A DNA stretch of 34,685 bases from Lachnospiraceae bacterium (GTDB lineage Bacteria; Bacillota; Clostridia; Lachnospirales; Lachnospiraceae): contig JAFSHK010000044.1 in NCBI GenBank assembly GCA_017440375.1, forward strand, positions 1-34,685, read 5' to 3'. Each line of letters opens with the position of its first letter. Position 1 is the first letter of the stretch. The notes beneath the pieces were generated by a model. The model ran no database searches, was not told the DNA's origin, and was given only the letters and a program-made list of their open reading frames with translations. The translations under genes and the position numbers were made by a program. Below, in pieces: positions 1-7,114 of the stretch.

Positions 1-106
1 CAACTCTTTTCAAGTTCTTCTTTTGTAGTCGCTTCTCTACAATCTTGTTTTTAAATGCTTCTTTCTTTTCATGTTGCTCACATATCACATCAAATAGTGT
101 AGCCAT
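1..106 (-). CDS. Partial small protein, N-terminal end only
   Basis: On the minus strand an ATG at 106 is preceded by a strong Shine-Dalgarno GGAGGT (positions 116-111) at a good distance. The frame stays open to the window edge, giving about 35 residues beginning MATLFDVICEQHEKKEAF. The protein is rich in Lys and Glu. A neighbouring frame near the edge reads as a plausible helix (ATTKEELEK), so a frameshift is possible. It points away from the capsid gene, which suggests it belongs to another phage module or a separate insertion. I do not recognise the family. Confidence 0.45.
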   Translation of the reverse strand, partial: MATLFDVICEQHEKKEAFKNKIVEKRLQKKNLKRV

Positions 107-218
107 ATATACCTCCTTGATTTCCGCCCAAAGTGTTATCTATGTCAAGTAAGACAACACACGCAGGCACATTATTTTTGTTGGTATAGACAGCATGATT
201 TTTCTGACTTGATTTTGT

Positions 219-1895
219 TTGGTCTGTATGCACGAAGAGGGGTATTCGACCGAAAAAATACAGGCCAAAGTAATGAAAATGCTTCGTGCTGATAAAAAGC
301 TGCAAATGGAAATTGCAGAAAATACGAAAGCGTATAAGCAGGAAGTACAAAAGATTATCAATCAGACGGTTAAAGAAGCTAAGAAAGCCGGAAATGACCT
401 CGTAGCAGAAGCCGGCAATATGGCATGGAATAATGATCTGTCCATGTGGCAGGAACATGGTGTTAATCTGCAAAAACCGAATACAATGAGTCAGCTTATT
501 GCAGCATTCCGGAAGCAGACAAATGATGAGTTGCGGAGTCTGACAAAAACCACCGGATTTAAAGATACAGTATTTGGAACAACAGGGATTCTTAATATGT
601 ATCAGCGTGAAATGGACCTTGCACTGCTCAAAGTTGCTACCGGCACATTTTCATATGATCAGGCGGTAAATAGTTGTGTGCACAGGCTTGCACAGAGCGG
701 ATTACGGTCTATTGATTATGCGAATGGAAAAACATATCAGCTTGATACGGCTGTAAGAATGTCCGTGAGAACTGGAATGTCACAGTTATCCGGTAAAATC
801 ACGGAAGAAAATCTGAAAAGCACTGAACAAGACCTTGTTATCACTTCTCAGCATATGGGGAGCAGACCGGAACACGCAGACTGGCAGAATAAAGTATTTT
901 CCTTTAGTGGAAAGAGTAAGAAATATCCTGATTTTAGAAAAGCAACAGGCTATGGAACTGTTACTGGATTAAAGGGCGCACATTGTACGCACGATTTTTA
1001 CCCATTCTGGGAAGGAGCTAGTGTTATTCCGGATGATATAAAAGAGCCGGAACCAGTCATTATTGATGGAAAAGAATACACACGCTATCAAGCTACGCAG
1101 AAGCAGCGAAAAATGGAGCGCGATATCAGGGCAACTAAGCGTGAGATTAAAGCGCAGAAAGCCCTTAACGGTGATGTGGATGTTCTGCAAAGTCGATTAA
1201 GAAAACAGACATCTGACTATAAACAGTTTAGTGAGAAAGCAGGACTGAAAGTAAAGAATAATCGGTTGAGGGTGGCAGGTAATACATCTGATTTGAACAA
1301 ATATTATAATAGAGTTGGATATCAAGATGCTTCAAAGAAAGTCGTACATTTTGTTAAGGGCAGTAACACAATATTTGAAGGGAAAAGTGCGCAGGAAAAG
1401 GTACAGACTGCCATTGATATAGTTTCAGAATACACGGACAGAGAAAGTGGCTGGAATGGAAAAGTAATAGAGAACGTAAAGTTAAAAGCAAATGGAAGGT
1501 TTCATAAAAATGGATTCATAGAAGTAAGACCAAATGTGAGTAATCGCACCTTTGTACACGAAACACTTCATTCATGTTCTGCTCCGTACATTCCAAAGAA
1601 GAAATATCAAGAAACAGTAGGGATGGAAGAAGCGGCAGTCTAATTTTTAGCGCGAGAGATATGCAATAAACATAAAATTCCGTACTCTTATGTTGAAAAT
1701 GAAGCAGTAAATGCACTTATAAGAATCAATCAGATTATGAATGTCGAAGAAGATAATTTATCTTTTGCTAAATTAGTGTATAATATAAGTCCAGAGAATA
1801 GATTTTTGTGGTTGTCTGGTAAAATAGAACGTTATATTAAAAAATATACGAATACGGAAAACGAATTGCGCACACTATTGGAGCATCTGAGGTAA
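219..1895 (+). pseudogene. MuF-type phage minor capsid protein 2 with C-terminal zincin-like region, broken
   Basis: The first 300 or so residues resemble phage minor capsid protein 2 (PF06152): a helical start, a central segment with TAVRMSVRTGMSQLSG, then SQHMGSRPEHADWQ, a GYGT turn and a Cys/His segment (GAHCTHDF). The usual 60-70 N-terminal residues are missing, and the only upstream starts are a TTG at 219 and an ATG at 228, neither with a clear ribosome site; the gene is 5'-truncated. The C-terminal part contains FVHETLHSCS, an HEXXH-type zinc-protease motif. A TAA at 1641-1643 interrupts the frame, but the same frame continues open for 83 more codons to a TAA at 1893-1895, starting FLAREICNKHK. 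The downstream Glu-rich stretch could have carried the third zinc ligand. Most likely one nonsense mutation in a once longer protein. Phage MuF proteins often carry C-terminal toxin domains, so this may be a dead toxin-bearing capsid protein. Confidence 0.75.
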
Positions 1896-1901
1896 CAAAT
1901 T

Positions 1902-2075
1902 ATGACAGTGAATGAAATGGTTTCTTTGTGTAGGAGCAGAGGAAAGACCAAAGAAGAGTATATAATAATAAGAAATTTAGTATATCAAGAATACGATTCG
2001 TGCACGAAAGAAGAACAGGAAGTTCTTTCAGACGTGCTTGAAGAATTAGAAATGCTGATTGAATGGATGGAATGA
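1902..2075 (+). CDS. Small acidic helical protein next to the capsid gene
   Basis: A 57-residue ORF starts at the ATG at 1902, six bases after the stop of the extended capsid frame, and ends with TGA at 2073-2075. The sequence is MTVNEMVSLCRSRGKTKEEY followed by a strongly acidic helical tail ending EMLIEWME. The close spacing suggests translational coupling with the capsid gene. In MuF toxin systems the gene directly downstream is often the immunity gene, so an antitoxin role is one guess. There is no recognisable domain, and the ribosome site is weak. It could also be a leftover of a larger gene. Confidence 0.5.
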   Translation: MTVNEMVSLCRSRGKTKEEYIIIRNLVYQEYDSCTKEEQEVLSDVLEELEMLIEWME

Positions 2076-2143
2076 TATAAAATTTTATTATGTACTTGAA
2101 ATGATTTATAATGCTGTATTATAATAAAAAAGAAGGTGTTAAA

Positions 2144-2302
2144 ATGAAGTTTAAATGGATGAAATGCCCGAAGTGCGGAAATGAGCACTTCATTAAGGTG
2201 TCGAGGGAAACCAGGATATATAAGTTCCCAGCGTATTGCAAAAAATGTAAAAATGAAATAGTAATAACAGTAGAGCCAAGAGCCGAAGCAGTTAATTCTT
2301 AA
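2144..2302 (+). CDS. Cysteine-rich KTR-type zinc-ribbon protein
   Basis: A 52-residue protein with two CxxC knuckles, CPKCGNEHFIKV near residue 7 and YCKKCKNEIVITV near residue 32. This matches the small Cys-rich KTR family (PF14205) seen in phages and conjugative elements of Firmicutes; the central RETRIYKFPAYC segment fits the family. The start at 2144 is chosen because GAAGGTG lies six bases upstream; an earlier ATG at 2111 lacks one. It probably binds one zinc ion. No function is established for the family. A terminator overlaps its 3' end. Confidence 0.8.
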   Translation: MKFKWMKCPKCGNEHFIKVSRETRIYKFPAYCKKCKNEIVITVEPRAEAVNS

Positions 2303-2335
2303 GTGAGTTAATTGAAGAGGCTCTTTTCTTTTTTA
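2278..2335 (+). terminator. Rho-independent terminator after the KTR gene
   Basis: AAGAGCC at 2278-2284 pairs with GGCTCTT at 2319-2325, closing a long loop that contains a further AT-rich pairing, and is followed by TTCTTTTTT. The left arm lies inside the last codons of the KTR gene. Confidence 0.65.
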
Positions 2336-2387
2336 ATTCACTTATTTCCTTTACACAAATACCCGGTTCTGCCATAGCCGGGTACAT

Positions 2388-2458
2388 GGCGGATTAGTGT
2401 AATGGTAGCACATCGGTCTCCTTAGCCGATAGTGGGGGCTCGATTCCCTCGTCCGCAA
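2388..2458 (+). tRNA. tRNA-Arg(CCU), phage-borne
   Basis: A full cloverleaf can be drawn by eye: acceptor arm GGCGGAT with GTCCGCA (first pair G-A mismatched, last G-U), D arm GTGT/GCAC around AATGGTA, anticodon stem TCGGT/GCCGA with loop CTCCTTA, five-base variable region, T stem GGGGG/CCCTC with loop CTCGATT, and discriminator A. The anticodon CCU reads AGG (Arg). CCA is not encoded. It sits between phage genes, upstream of the scaffold gene, so it is probably a phage tRNA rather than a host one. The loop CTCGATT lacks the usual TTC, so activity is uncertain. A hairpin ACCCGG/CCGGGT (2361-2383) lies just upstream. Confidence 0.8.
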
Positions 2459-2509
2459 TTTCCCATATCGCAGAAAGTGCGATTCAAAAAATTATTTTAG
2501 GAGGATGTT

Positions 2510-2830
2510 ATGAAGAATATTTTTGAAATCTTGAAAGAGTACGGTTTAGAAGTGCCGGAAGACAAGAAGAAAGACTTCGAGAAAGCAGTACTTGAGAATT
2601 ACAAGACCGTAACAGACTATGACAACCAGACGGAGAAGCTGAACAAAGCCAACGAAACTATCAAAGCAAATGATACGGCCATGAATGACTTGAAAAAGGA
2701 ACTGGAAGGCTTTAAGGATGTGGATGTCACCGCTTTAAATACTCAATGTCCAGAGATGGAAACAAACATATTTCAAATAATTTCAAGGTTAAAGAGTTCC
2801 GTTGCAAAGATGGTTCAGACAAGATTCTGA
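2510..2830 (+). pseudogene. Phage scaffold protein GP20, truncated
   Basis: The first 77 residues (MKNIFEILKEYGLEVPEDKK onwards, to DVTALN) match the N-terminal coiled-coil half of phage minor structural protein GP20 (PF06810), a scaffold for capsid assembly. AGGAGG at 2499-2504 gives a strong start. After about position 2740 the family resemblance ends abruptly and the frame runs through the start of an M15 peptidase in the wrong frame until TGA at 2828-2830. Normal GP20 proteins are roughly 180-200 residues, so more than half is lost. This is the left half of a deletion junction. The product would not work as a scaffold. Confidence 0.85.
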
Positions 2831-3147
2831 TTGATATTGATTTTGCCAAAGACAAGCTGCAGAAGATTAGGGAACATTTCGGTGTGCCTGTAACAATCAA
2901 TTCTGCATATCGGACTTCTGCATATAACAAGAAAGTTGGCGGTGCATCCGGAAGCTATCACCTTAAAGGACAAGCCTTTGATATCGTAGTAAAGGGTAAG
3001 ACTCCGGCAGAGGTGGCGCGGTATGCACAGTCGATTGGAATTAAAGGAATAATCCAATACAACAGCTTCGTTCATGTGGATAGTAGGAATACAAAATACT
3101 GGGCAAGAAATAATAACGGAAAGGTAACACTCAAGAGCAGTTTTTAA
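2746..3147 (+). pseudogene. M15-family D-Ala-D-Ala peptidase (phage lysis), N-terminally cut
   Basis: The 133-residue frame carries a peptidase M15A core: SAYRT near residue 56, SYHLKGQAFDIVV (His and Asp zinc ligands) near 71-78, and FVHVDSR (third His ligand) near 108. Such domains cleave peptide cross-links in the cell wall and serve as phage endolysins or tail peptidases. Phage homologues begin with the same lead-in (DGN, then NNFKVKEFRCKDGSDK), so the domain is nearly complete. It has no ribosome site of its own, because its upstream region was removed when it was joined to the GP20 gene near 2740. It may be translated weakly by coupling, but I call it a fragment. The catalytic residues look intact. 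Confidence 0.75.
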
Positions 3148-3152
3148 CAAAA

Positions 3153-3176
3153 TTCGTGTTGCATTTCGTGTTGCAT
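3153..3176. repeat. Tandem 12-bp direct repeat at the prophage edge
   Basis: TTCGTGTTGCAT occurs twice with no gap (3153-3164 and 3165-3176), just after the M15 stop codon and before the tRNA-Leu terminator. Directly repeated short sites near a phage end can be arm-type integrase sites; that reading is an inference. Confidence 0.6.
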
Positions 3177-3240
3177 AACTTGAATTTATGTTTCTAAAAG
3201 CAGAATTTAGTTGCTGTTTATAGAAATAAAAAGCAACCAA

Positions 3241-3291
3241 AAATCCCGTATTCATGCGGTTTCGAGAACCTTTTGCATAAATACGGGATTT
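3241..3291 (-). terminator. Terminator of tRNA-Leu(AAG)
   Basis: A perfect 12-bp stem joins AAATCCCGTATT (3241-3252) and AATACGGGATTT (3280-3291), with further inner pairing of ATGC and GCAT. On the minus strand the stem is followed by TTGGTTGCTTTTT. It lies about 10 bases beyond the 3' end of the tRNA. Confidence 0.7.
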
Positions 3292-3301
3292 CTTCACTTA
3301 A

Positions 3302-3385
3302 TGCGGAAGATGGGACTTGAACCCACACGACTTTGCAGTCACAAGATCCTTAGTCTTGCTCGTCTGCCAGTTCCGACACTTCCGC
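3302..3385 (-). tRNA. tRNA-Leu(AAG)
   Basis: Reading the minus strand from 3385, GCGGAAG pairs with CTTCCGC at the other end. The anticodon stem CAAGA/TCTTG encloses loop CTAAGGA, giving anticodon AAG. The long variable arm is typical of class II leucine tRNAs, and the T arm has GGTTCAAGTCC. The discriminator is A and no CCA is encoded. It has its own promoter (3409-3437) and terminator (3241-3291), so it is a single-gene transcription unit beside the prophage remnant. Confidence 0.93.
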
Positions 3386-3408
3386 TCGTGCGTCACAACG
3401 CAAGTAAT

Positions 3409-3437
3409 ATAATACTATCGAATAGAAAAACTGTCAA
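3409..3437 (-). promoter_or_regulatory. Promoter of tRNA-Leu(AAG)
   Basis: On the minus strand, TTGACA (3437-3432), a 17-base spacer, then TATTAT (3414-3409): a near-consensus sigma-A promoter 24 bases before the tRNA. Confidence 0.8.
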
Positions 3438-3467
3438 TACTTTTTTTGAAAAAATTTTAAATTTATA

Positions 3468-3496
3468 TTGTACCCATTTTCTATAAATAATATAAT
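3468..3496 (+). promoter_or_regulatory. Promoter of the hemerythrin gene
   Basis: TTGTAC, 17 bases, TATAAT. It reads rightward toward the ORF at 3559 and lies back to back with the tRNA-Leu promoter. Confidence 0.7.
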
Positions 3497-3558
3497 ACAA
3501 ACATGGAAGAAAGTTTTACAGCAGATTGGTCAAAGTTTTGGAAACGGAGGAATGATGT

Positions 3559-4368
3559 ATGTATTATTTTACAGACGATTGTTTGATTGGCGTGGGGATA
3601 ATTGATAAGGAACATCGGGAATTGTTTCGGATTATCAATGAAATTTGTGAATTGCTGGAAAAGGATTATATAGCGGATAAGTATGACCAAATTTGTGAAT
3701 TACTGGAACAGTTAAAGCACTATGCGGAAGAACATTTCAAGCATGAAGAAGAATATATGGAAGAAATACAGCATCCGGAATTAGAATTACAAAGAAAACA
3801 GCATCTGATGTTTTGTGACAAAATCAATGAAGCAGACGCAATCGTTGCTAATAGAGAACAACAGGAGTTTCTAAATGACCTGTTAAAATACTTGGTGACC
3901 TGGTTGTATAGACATATCATTGGTTCGGATCTTATGATTGGGAAATTACAGCCAATGAAGGAAGGTAAAAGAGCAGAGGCTCCGACTTTTACGCAAGAGT
4001 TTGAAACAGGCATTGCATTGGTGGATGAAGAACATAAAGAACTTTTTCGTATTATTGGAGAAGTGCATCGTGTTATTTTGGACGAGTTTATTCCGGATAA
4101 GTATGACGAGATTGTTCATTTATTGGAAGAATTGAAAAACTATACTAAGTTTCATTTTGCAGATGAAGAAAAATATATGGAGAGTATCGGCTATGAAGGT
4201 TTGACTGCGCAGAAAAGAGCGCATGATGCTTTTGTAGCAAGACTGGAAGAAATAGATTTGGAGCAAGTGGATGAGCACCAACAGGAAACTTTGGAAGAAT
4301 TGATGCAGTTTCTGACAAATTGGCTTGTAAATCATATTCTTCATAGTGATAAATTGATTGGAAAATAG
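3559..4368 (+). CDS. Two-domain bacteriohemerythrin
   Basis: The 269-residue protein is two hemerythrin domains in tandem. Each has the O2-binding di-iron pattern: first domain DKEHRE, EEHFKHEEEYME, a His in RKQHLMF, and RHIIGSD; second domain DEEHKE, KFHFADEEKYME, a His in KRAHDAF, and NHILHSD. The linker (about residues 134-147) is short and charged. Single-domain bacteriohemerythrins are near 130-140 residues, so this is a duplication of the whole unit. There is no membrane segment, so it is cytoplasmic. In an anaerobe it probably binds or buffers oxygen, or senses it. GGAGG upstream at good spacing fixes the start. Expressed alone from the promoter at 3468. Confidence 0.93.
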   Translation: MYYFTDDCLIGVGIIDKEHRELFRIINEICELLEKDYIADKYDQICELLEQLKHYAEEHFKHEEEYMEEIQHPELELQRKQHLMFCDKINEADAIVANREQQEFLNDLLKYLVTWLYRHIIGSDLMIGKLQPMKEGKRAEAPTFTQEFETGIALVDEEHKELFRIIGEVHRVILDEFIPDKYDEIVHLLEELKNYTKFHFADEEKYMESIGYEGLTAQKRAHDAFVARLEEIDLEQVDEHQQETLEELMQFLTNWLVNHILHSDKLIGK

Positions 4369-4420
4369 ATTTAAAAATGGTTTTTGAAATAGGCGAGTAC
4401 ATGTTTGCAAAGGAGTAGTC

Positions 4421-4903
4421 ATGGCAATTGAGAGAGTAAAAGAATATTTCAGACAATATCAAATGGAAGATAAGATACAGGAGCTATCGTTATCCAGTGC
4501 AACCGTAGAATTAGCAGCGGAAGCATTGAAGTGTGAAGGAAAAAGAATTGCGAAAACGTTATCTTTTCTGGTAGATGGACAAGCTATTTTGATTGTGATG
4601 GCGGGAGATGCCAAAATTGATAATCACAAATATAAAACATTGTTTGGAACAAAAGCAAAAATGCTTTCACCAGACGAGGTAGAAGGTATGATTGGACATG
4701 CCATCGGTGGAGTTTGTCCTTTTGGAATTAATGAAGGGATAGCCGTTTATCTGGATGAGTCTTTAAAACGTTTCAAAACAGTTTTTCCGGCTTGTGGCAG
4801 CAGCAATAGTGCCATTGAGCTAACAATTTCTGAATTGGAACAATATTCCGGTTATGAAGCTTGGGTAGATATTTGCAAAGGATGGTATGAGGAAGAGGCA
4901 TGA
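4421..4903 (+). CDS. YbaK/EbsC-type aminoacyl-tRNA deacylase
   Basis: A 160-residue protein of the YbaK/ProX fold (PF04073), which hydrolyses mischarged tRNAs such as Cys-tRNA(Pro). Visible marks are the VELAAEALKCEGKRIAKTL segment near residue 28, a lysine-rich strand (DAKIDNHKYK) and the conserved GGVCPFG turn near residue 92. AAGGAG lies seven bases before the ATG. It is about 50 bases after the hemerythrin gene in the same direction and could be read from the same promoter. The exact tRNA substrate cannot be told from sequence. A tRNA gene lies next downstream but has its own promoter. Confidence 0.87.
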   Translation: MAIERVKEYFRQYQMEDKIQELSLSSATVELAAEALKCEGKRIAKTLSFLVDGQAILIVMAGDAKIDNHKYKTLFGTKAKMLSPDEVEGMIGHAIGGVCPFGINEGIAVYLDESLKRFKTVFPACGSSNSAIELTISELEQYSGYEAWVDICKGWYEEEA

Positions 4904-4946
4904 TAGGAATCGACACAAGAAGATTGGTAAAGATTCTAAAATAGTC

Positions 4947-4975
4947 TTGACATATAACGGAAAAAAAGATAGAAT
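4947..4975 (+). promoter_or_regulatory. Promoter of tRNA-Leu(CAG)
   Basis: Perfect TTGACA at 4947-4952, a 17-base spacer and TAGAAT at 4970-4975, 11 bases before the tRNA. Confidence 0.82.
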
Positions 4976-4986
4976 AACATTTGTTC

Positions 4987-5070
4987 GCAGGAATGGCGGA
5001 ATTGGCAGACGCGCACGGTTCAGGTCCGTGTGATAGCAATATCATGAGGGTTCAAGTCCCTTTTCCTGCA
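4987..5070 (+). tRNA. tRNA-Leu(CAG)
   Basis: GCAGGAA pairs with TTCCTGC, with discriminator A at 5070. Anticodon stem CACGG/CCGTG encloses TTCAGGT, giving anticodon CAG. The long variable arm (GATAGCAATATC) marks a class II leucine tRNA, and the T arm contains GGTTCAAGTCC. No CCA is encoded. Confidence 0.95.
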
Positions 5071-5085
5071 CTATATTTTTACAGA

Positions 5086-5111
5086 AAACACCGTTAATGC
5101 GGTGTTTTTTT
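5086..5111 (+). terminator. Terminator of tRNA-Leu(CAG)
   Basis: AAACACCG (5086-5093) pairs perfectly with CGGTGTTT (5100-5107) around TTAATG and is followed by a T run. Confidence 0.88.
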
Positions 5112-5169
5112 GCATGGGGAAGTTGTCCATTTTTTCATTATAATGATAGATAATAGAAGGGGGTCTGTA

Positions 5170-5928
5170 ATGAAAATAATTTGTGCAAAAGATTATGAAC
5201 ATGCAAGCAAAATTGCCGCAAATATGATAGCGGCACAAGTGATTATGAAACCGGATAGTGTGCTTGGGCTTGCGACAGGTTCTACGCCACTTGGAGCGTA
5301 CGAACAGCTAATAGAATGGCACCAAAAAGGCTATTTGAATTTCTCCAAAATAAGAACCATCAATTTGGATGAATATCGGGGATTATGTCCGGAGAATGAG
5401 CAAAGCTATCATTTCTATATGAAGGAACATTTTTTGGGACATATCAATATTACTAATGAACAGACATATATTCCGGATGGAACTGAGCCGGATGCAGATA
5501 AAGCGTGTGCGGATTATGATGCGATAATTGACACCTGCGGCGGAATTGATCTACAGATTCTTGGGTTAGGTCATAATGGGCATATAGGCTTTAATGAACC
5601 GGAAGCTTTTTTTTCAAAAGGAACGCATTGTGTGAAACTTGCTGAAAGTACCATTCGTGCAAATGCACGTTTTTTTGCATCGATTAATGATGTGCCGAAA
5701 GAAGCATATACGATGGGAATAAAGTCTATTATGCAGGCGAAGAAAATTATGATAATGGTGAGTGGAGAGGCGAAGAAGGATATTGTAAGACAAGCCTTTT
5801 TCGGAACTATTACGCCACAGGTGCCGGCATCGGTATTGCAGTTGCATAGGGATGTTGTTTTAGTGGGCGATGAAGCGGCATTAGCAGAGTGCCCAATAGA
5901 AAGAGACAAAGAGTTATGGAACAGATAA
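5170..5928 (+). CDS. nagB: Glucosamine-6-phosphate deaminase
   Basis: This converts glucosamine-6-phosphate to fructose-6-phosphate and ammonia in the cytoplasm, the last step of amino-sugar use. The 252-residue length is normal. Motifs in order: LGLATGSTPLG (phosphate loop, near 34), TINLDEYRGL (near 65), and GLGHNGHIGFNEP (near 130), which holds the catalytic His and Glu. The start at 5170 is chosen because GAAGGGGG precedes it; an upstream in-frame ATG at 5110 overlaps the tRNA terminator. The gene overlaps nagA by 13 bases, so the two are translationally coupled. A TATAAT at 5139-5144 may be the -10 box, but no good -35 is visible. Confidence 0.96.
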   Translation: MKIICAKDYEHASKIAANMIAAQVIMKPDSVLGLATGSTPLGAYEQLIEWHQKGYLNFSKIRTINLDEYRGLCPENEQSYHFYMKEHFLGHINITNEQTYIPDGTEPDADKACADYDAIIDTCGGIDLQILGLGHNGHIGFNEPEAFFSKGTHCVKLAESTIRANARFFASINDVPKEAYTMGIKSIMQAKKIMIMVSGEAKKDIVRQAFFGTITPQVPASVLQLHRDVVLVGDEAALAECPIERDKELWNR

Positions 5929-7046
5929 AAGGAATTCTTTATACGGAACAGTTTCGGTTTGAGCCGGGTATCCTTACCATAGAAAAAGATCGGATACAGG
6001 CGGTAGAATTGTGTCCAATGGAAGATTTGTCGAAGGAAGAACAGGAAACGTATCTTTTACCGGGATTGATAGATATTCATTTTCATGGTTGTGCCGGTTA
6101 TGATTTCTGTGATGGAACGAAGGAAGCGTGTGAAGCGATAGCAAGTTATGAGCTGCAGCATGGTATTACAACGATTTGTCCGGCCACAATGACATTATCG
6201 GAAGAACAGCTTATGAAGATTTGCCATACAGCATCCGGAGTGCAGTTAGAGAGTTTGAAAGGTATTTATTTAGAGGGGCCTTTTGTGTCTTATGAAAAGC
6301 GTGGTGCACAGAATGCGGATTATATCAGAAAACCTGATATGGCACTACTGGATAATTTCCAAAAAATATCTGGGGGACTAATTAAAATTGTGGCGATTGC
6401 GCCGGAAGAAGAAGGGGCAATGGAATGCATTTCTGAGAGTAGTGAACGATTTCGTTTTTCCATAGCCCATACTTGTGCAGATTATGAGACAGCATTGCGG
6501 GCGATAGAGTCAGGGGCGAAACAGATAACGCACCTATATAATGCGATGCCCCCTTTTTCTCATAGAGAACCGGGAGTGATTGGAGCAGCAGCAGAAAACG
6601 ATGAAATCGTAGTGGAGTTAATCTGTGACGGAGTTCATGTGCATCCGAGTGTTGTCAGGAGCACCTTTAAATTGTTTGGGGCAGATAGAATTATTTTGAT
6701 TAGTGACAGTATGATGGCAACGGGAATGAAGGATGGTATCTATGCGCTTGGTGGACAGAAAGTGGAAGTGAAAGGAAATCTGGCGTTGCTTGAGGATGGA
6801 ACGATTGCAGGAAGTGTGACAAACTTGTATGATTGCATGCGAAAAGCGATAGAGATGGGAGTTGCCAAAGAGGATGTTATTCGTGCGACGACGATTAATC
6901 CGGCGAAAGCCATAGGAATCAGTGCGGATTATGGCTCTTTGGAGGTAGGAAAAAGAGCGGATATCTTAGTAACAGATAGGGATTTTTGTCTAAAAAAAAT
7001 AATAAAATACGGACGGGTCGAAAAAAGTTCTTTTGCTTTTTTGTAA
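5916..7046 (+). CDS. nagA: N-acetylglucosamine-6-phosphate deacetylase
   Basis: It removes acetate from GlcNAc-6-phosphate, feeding nagB. The 376-residue protein has the amidohydrolase plan: LPGLIDIHFHG (metal HxH, near 51), YLEGPF (near 118), AHTCADYETA and THLYNAMPPFSHREPG (near 188-216), DGVHVHP (near 236) and LISDSMMATGM with the catalytic Asp (near 258). The start at 5916 lies inside the end of nagB; an alternative start at 5889 would lengthen the overlap without a ribosome site. No regulator or PTS gene is adjacent, so sugar uptake must be encoded elsewhere. There is no clear terminator after it. Confidence 0.96.
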   Translation: MEQIKGILYTEQFRFEPGILTIEKDRIQAVELCPMEDLSKEEQETYLLPGLIDIHFHGCAGYDFCDGTKEACEAIASYELQHGITTICPATMTLSEEQLMKICHTASGVQLESLKGIYLEGPFVSYEKRGAQNADYIRKPDMALLDNFQKISGGLIKIVAIAPEEEGAMECISESSERFRFSIAHTCADYETALRAIESGAKQITHLYNAMPPFSHREPGVIGAAAENDEIVVELICDGVHVHPSVVRSTFKLFGADRIILISDSMMATGMKDGIYALGGQKVEVKGNLALLEDGTIAGSVTNLYDCMRKAIEMGVAKEDVIRATTINPAKAIGISADYGSLEVGKRADILVTDRDFCLKKIIKYGRVEKSSFAFL

Positions 7047-7061
7047 TGAGTATGATAGAAT
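7033..7061 (+). promoter_or_regulatory. Probable promoter of the GerMN lipoprotein
   Basis: TTGCTT, a 17-base spacer, TAGAAT. The -35 lies in the last codons of nagA; the gene starts 53 bases after the -10. Confidence 0.5.
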
Positions 7062-7114
7062 ATAACCCGATTTAGATGAACCCCAGTATTTGGGCGAGTC
7101 TTGGAGGGAGAATT

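Larger units (their letters stand above)
1..3176. mobile_element. Decayed prophage remnant
   Basis: This stretch holds only fragments of a tailed-phage structural module: a MuF-like minor capsid gene, a GP20 scaffold gene, an M15 lytic peptidase, a Cys-rich KTR protein and a stray tRNA. There is no portal, terminase, major capsid, tail or integrase gene. Gene order is compressed by deletions: the capsid gene lacks its 5' end, and the scaffold gene runs directly into the peptidase near 2740. The right edge lies just before a tRNA-Leu gene, a common integration neighbourhood. The left limit may be outside the window. That it is a phage remnant is well supported; the exact ends are not. Confidence 0.8.

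Noticed and set aside
90-473. Minus-strand 127-residue frame over the start of the capsid gene
   Set aside because: It is antisense to the capsid coding region, has no ribosome site and reads as hydrophobic noise.
3491-3500. TATAAT near 3491 as part of a minus-strand promoter
   Set aside because: The -10 belongs to the plus-strand promoter; the minus-strand tRNA promoter is fully explained by the boxes at 3409-3437.
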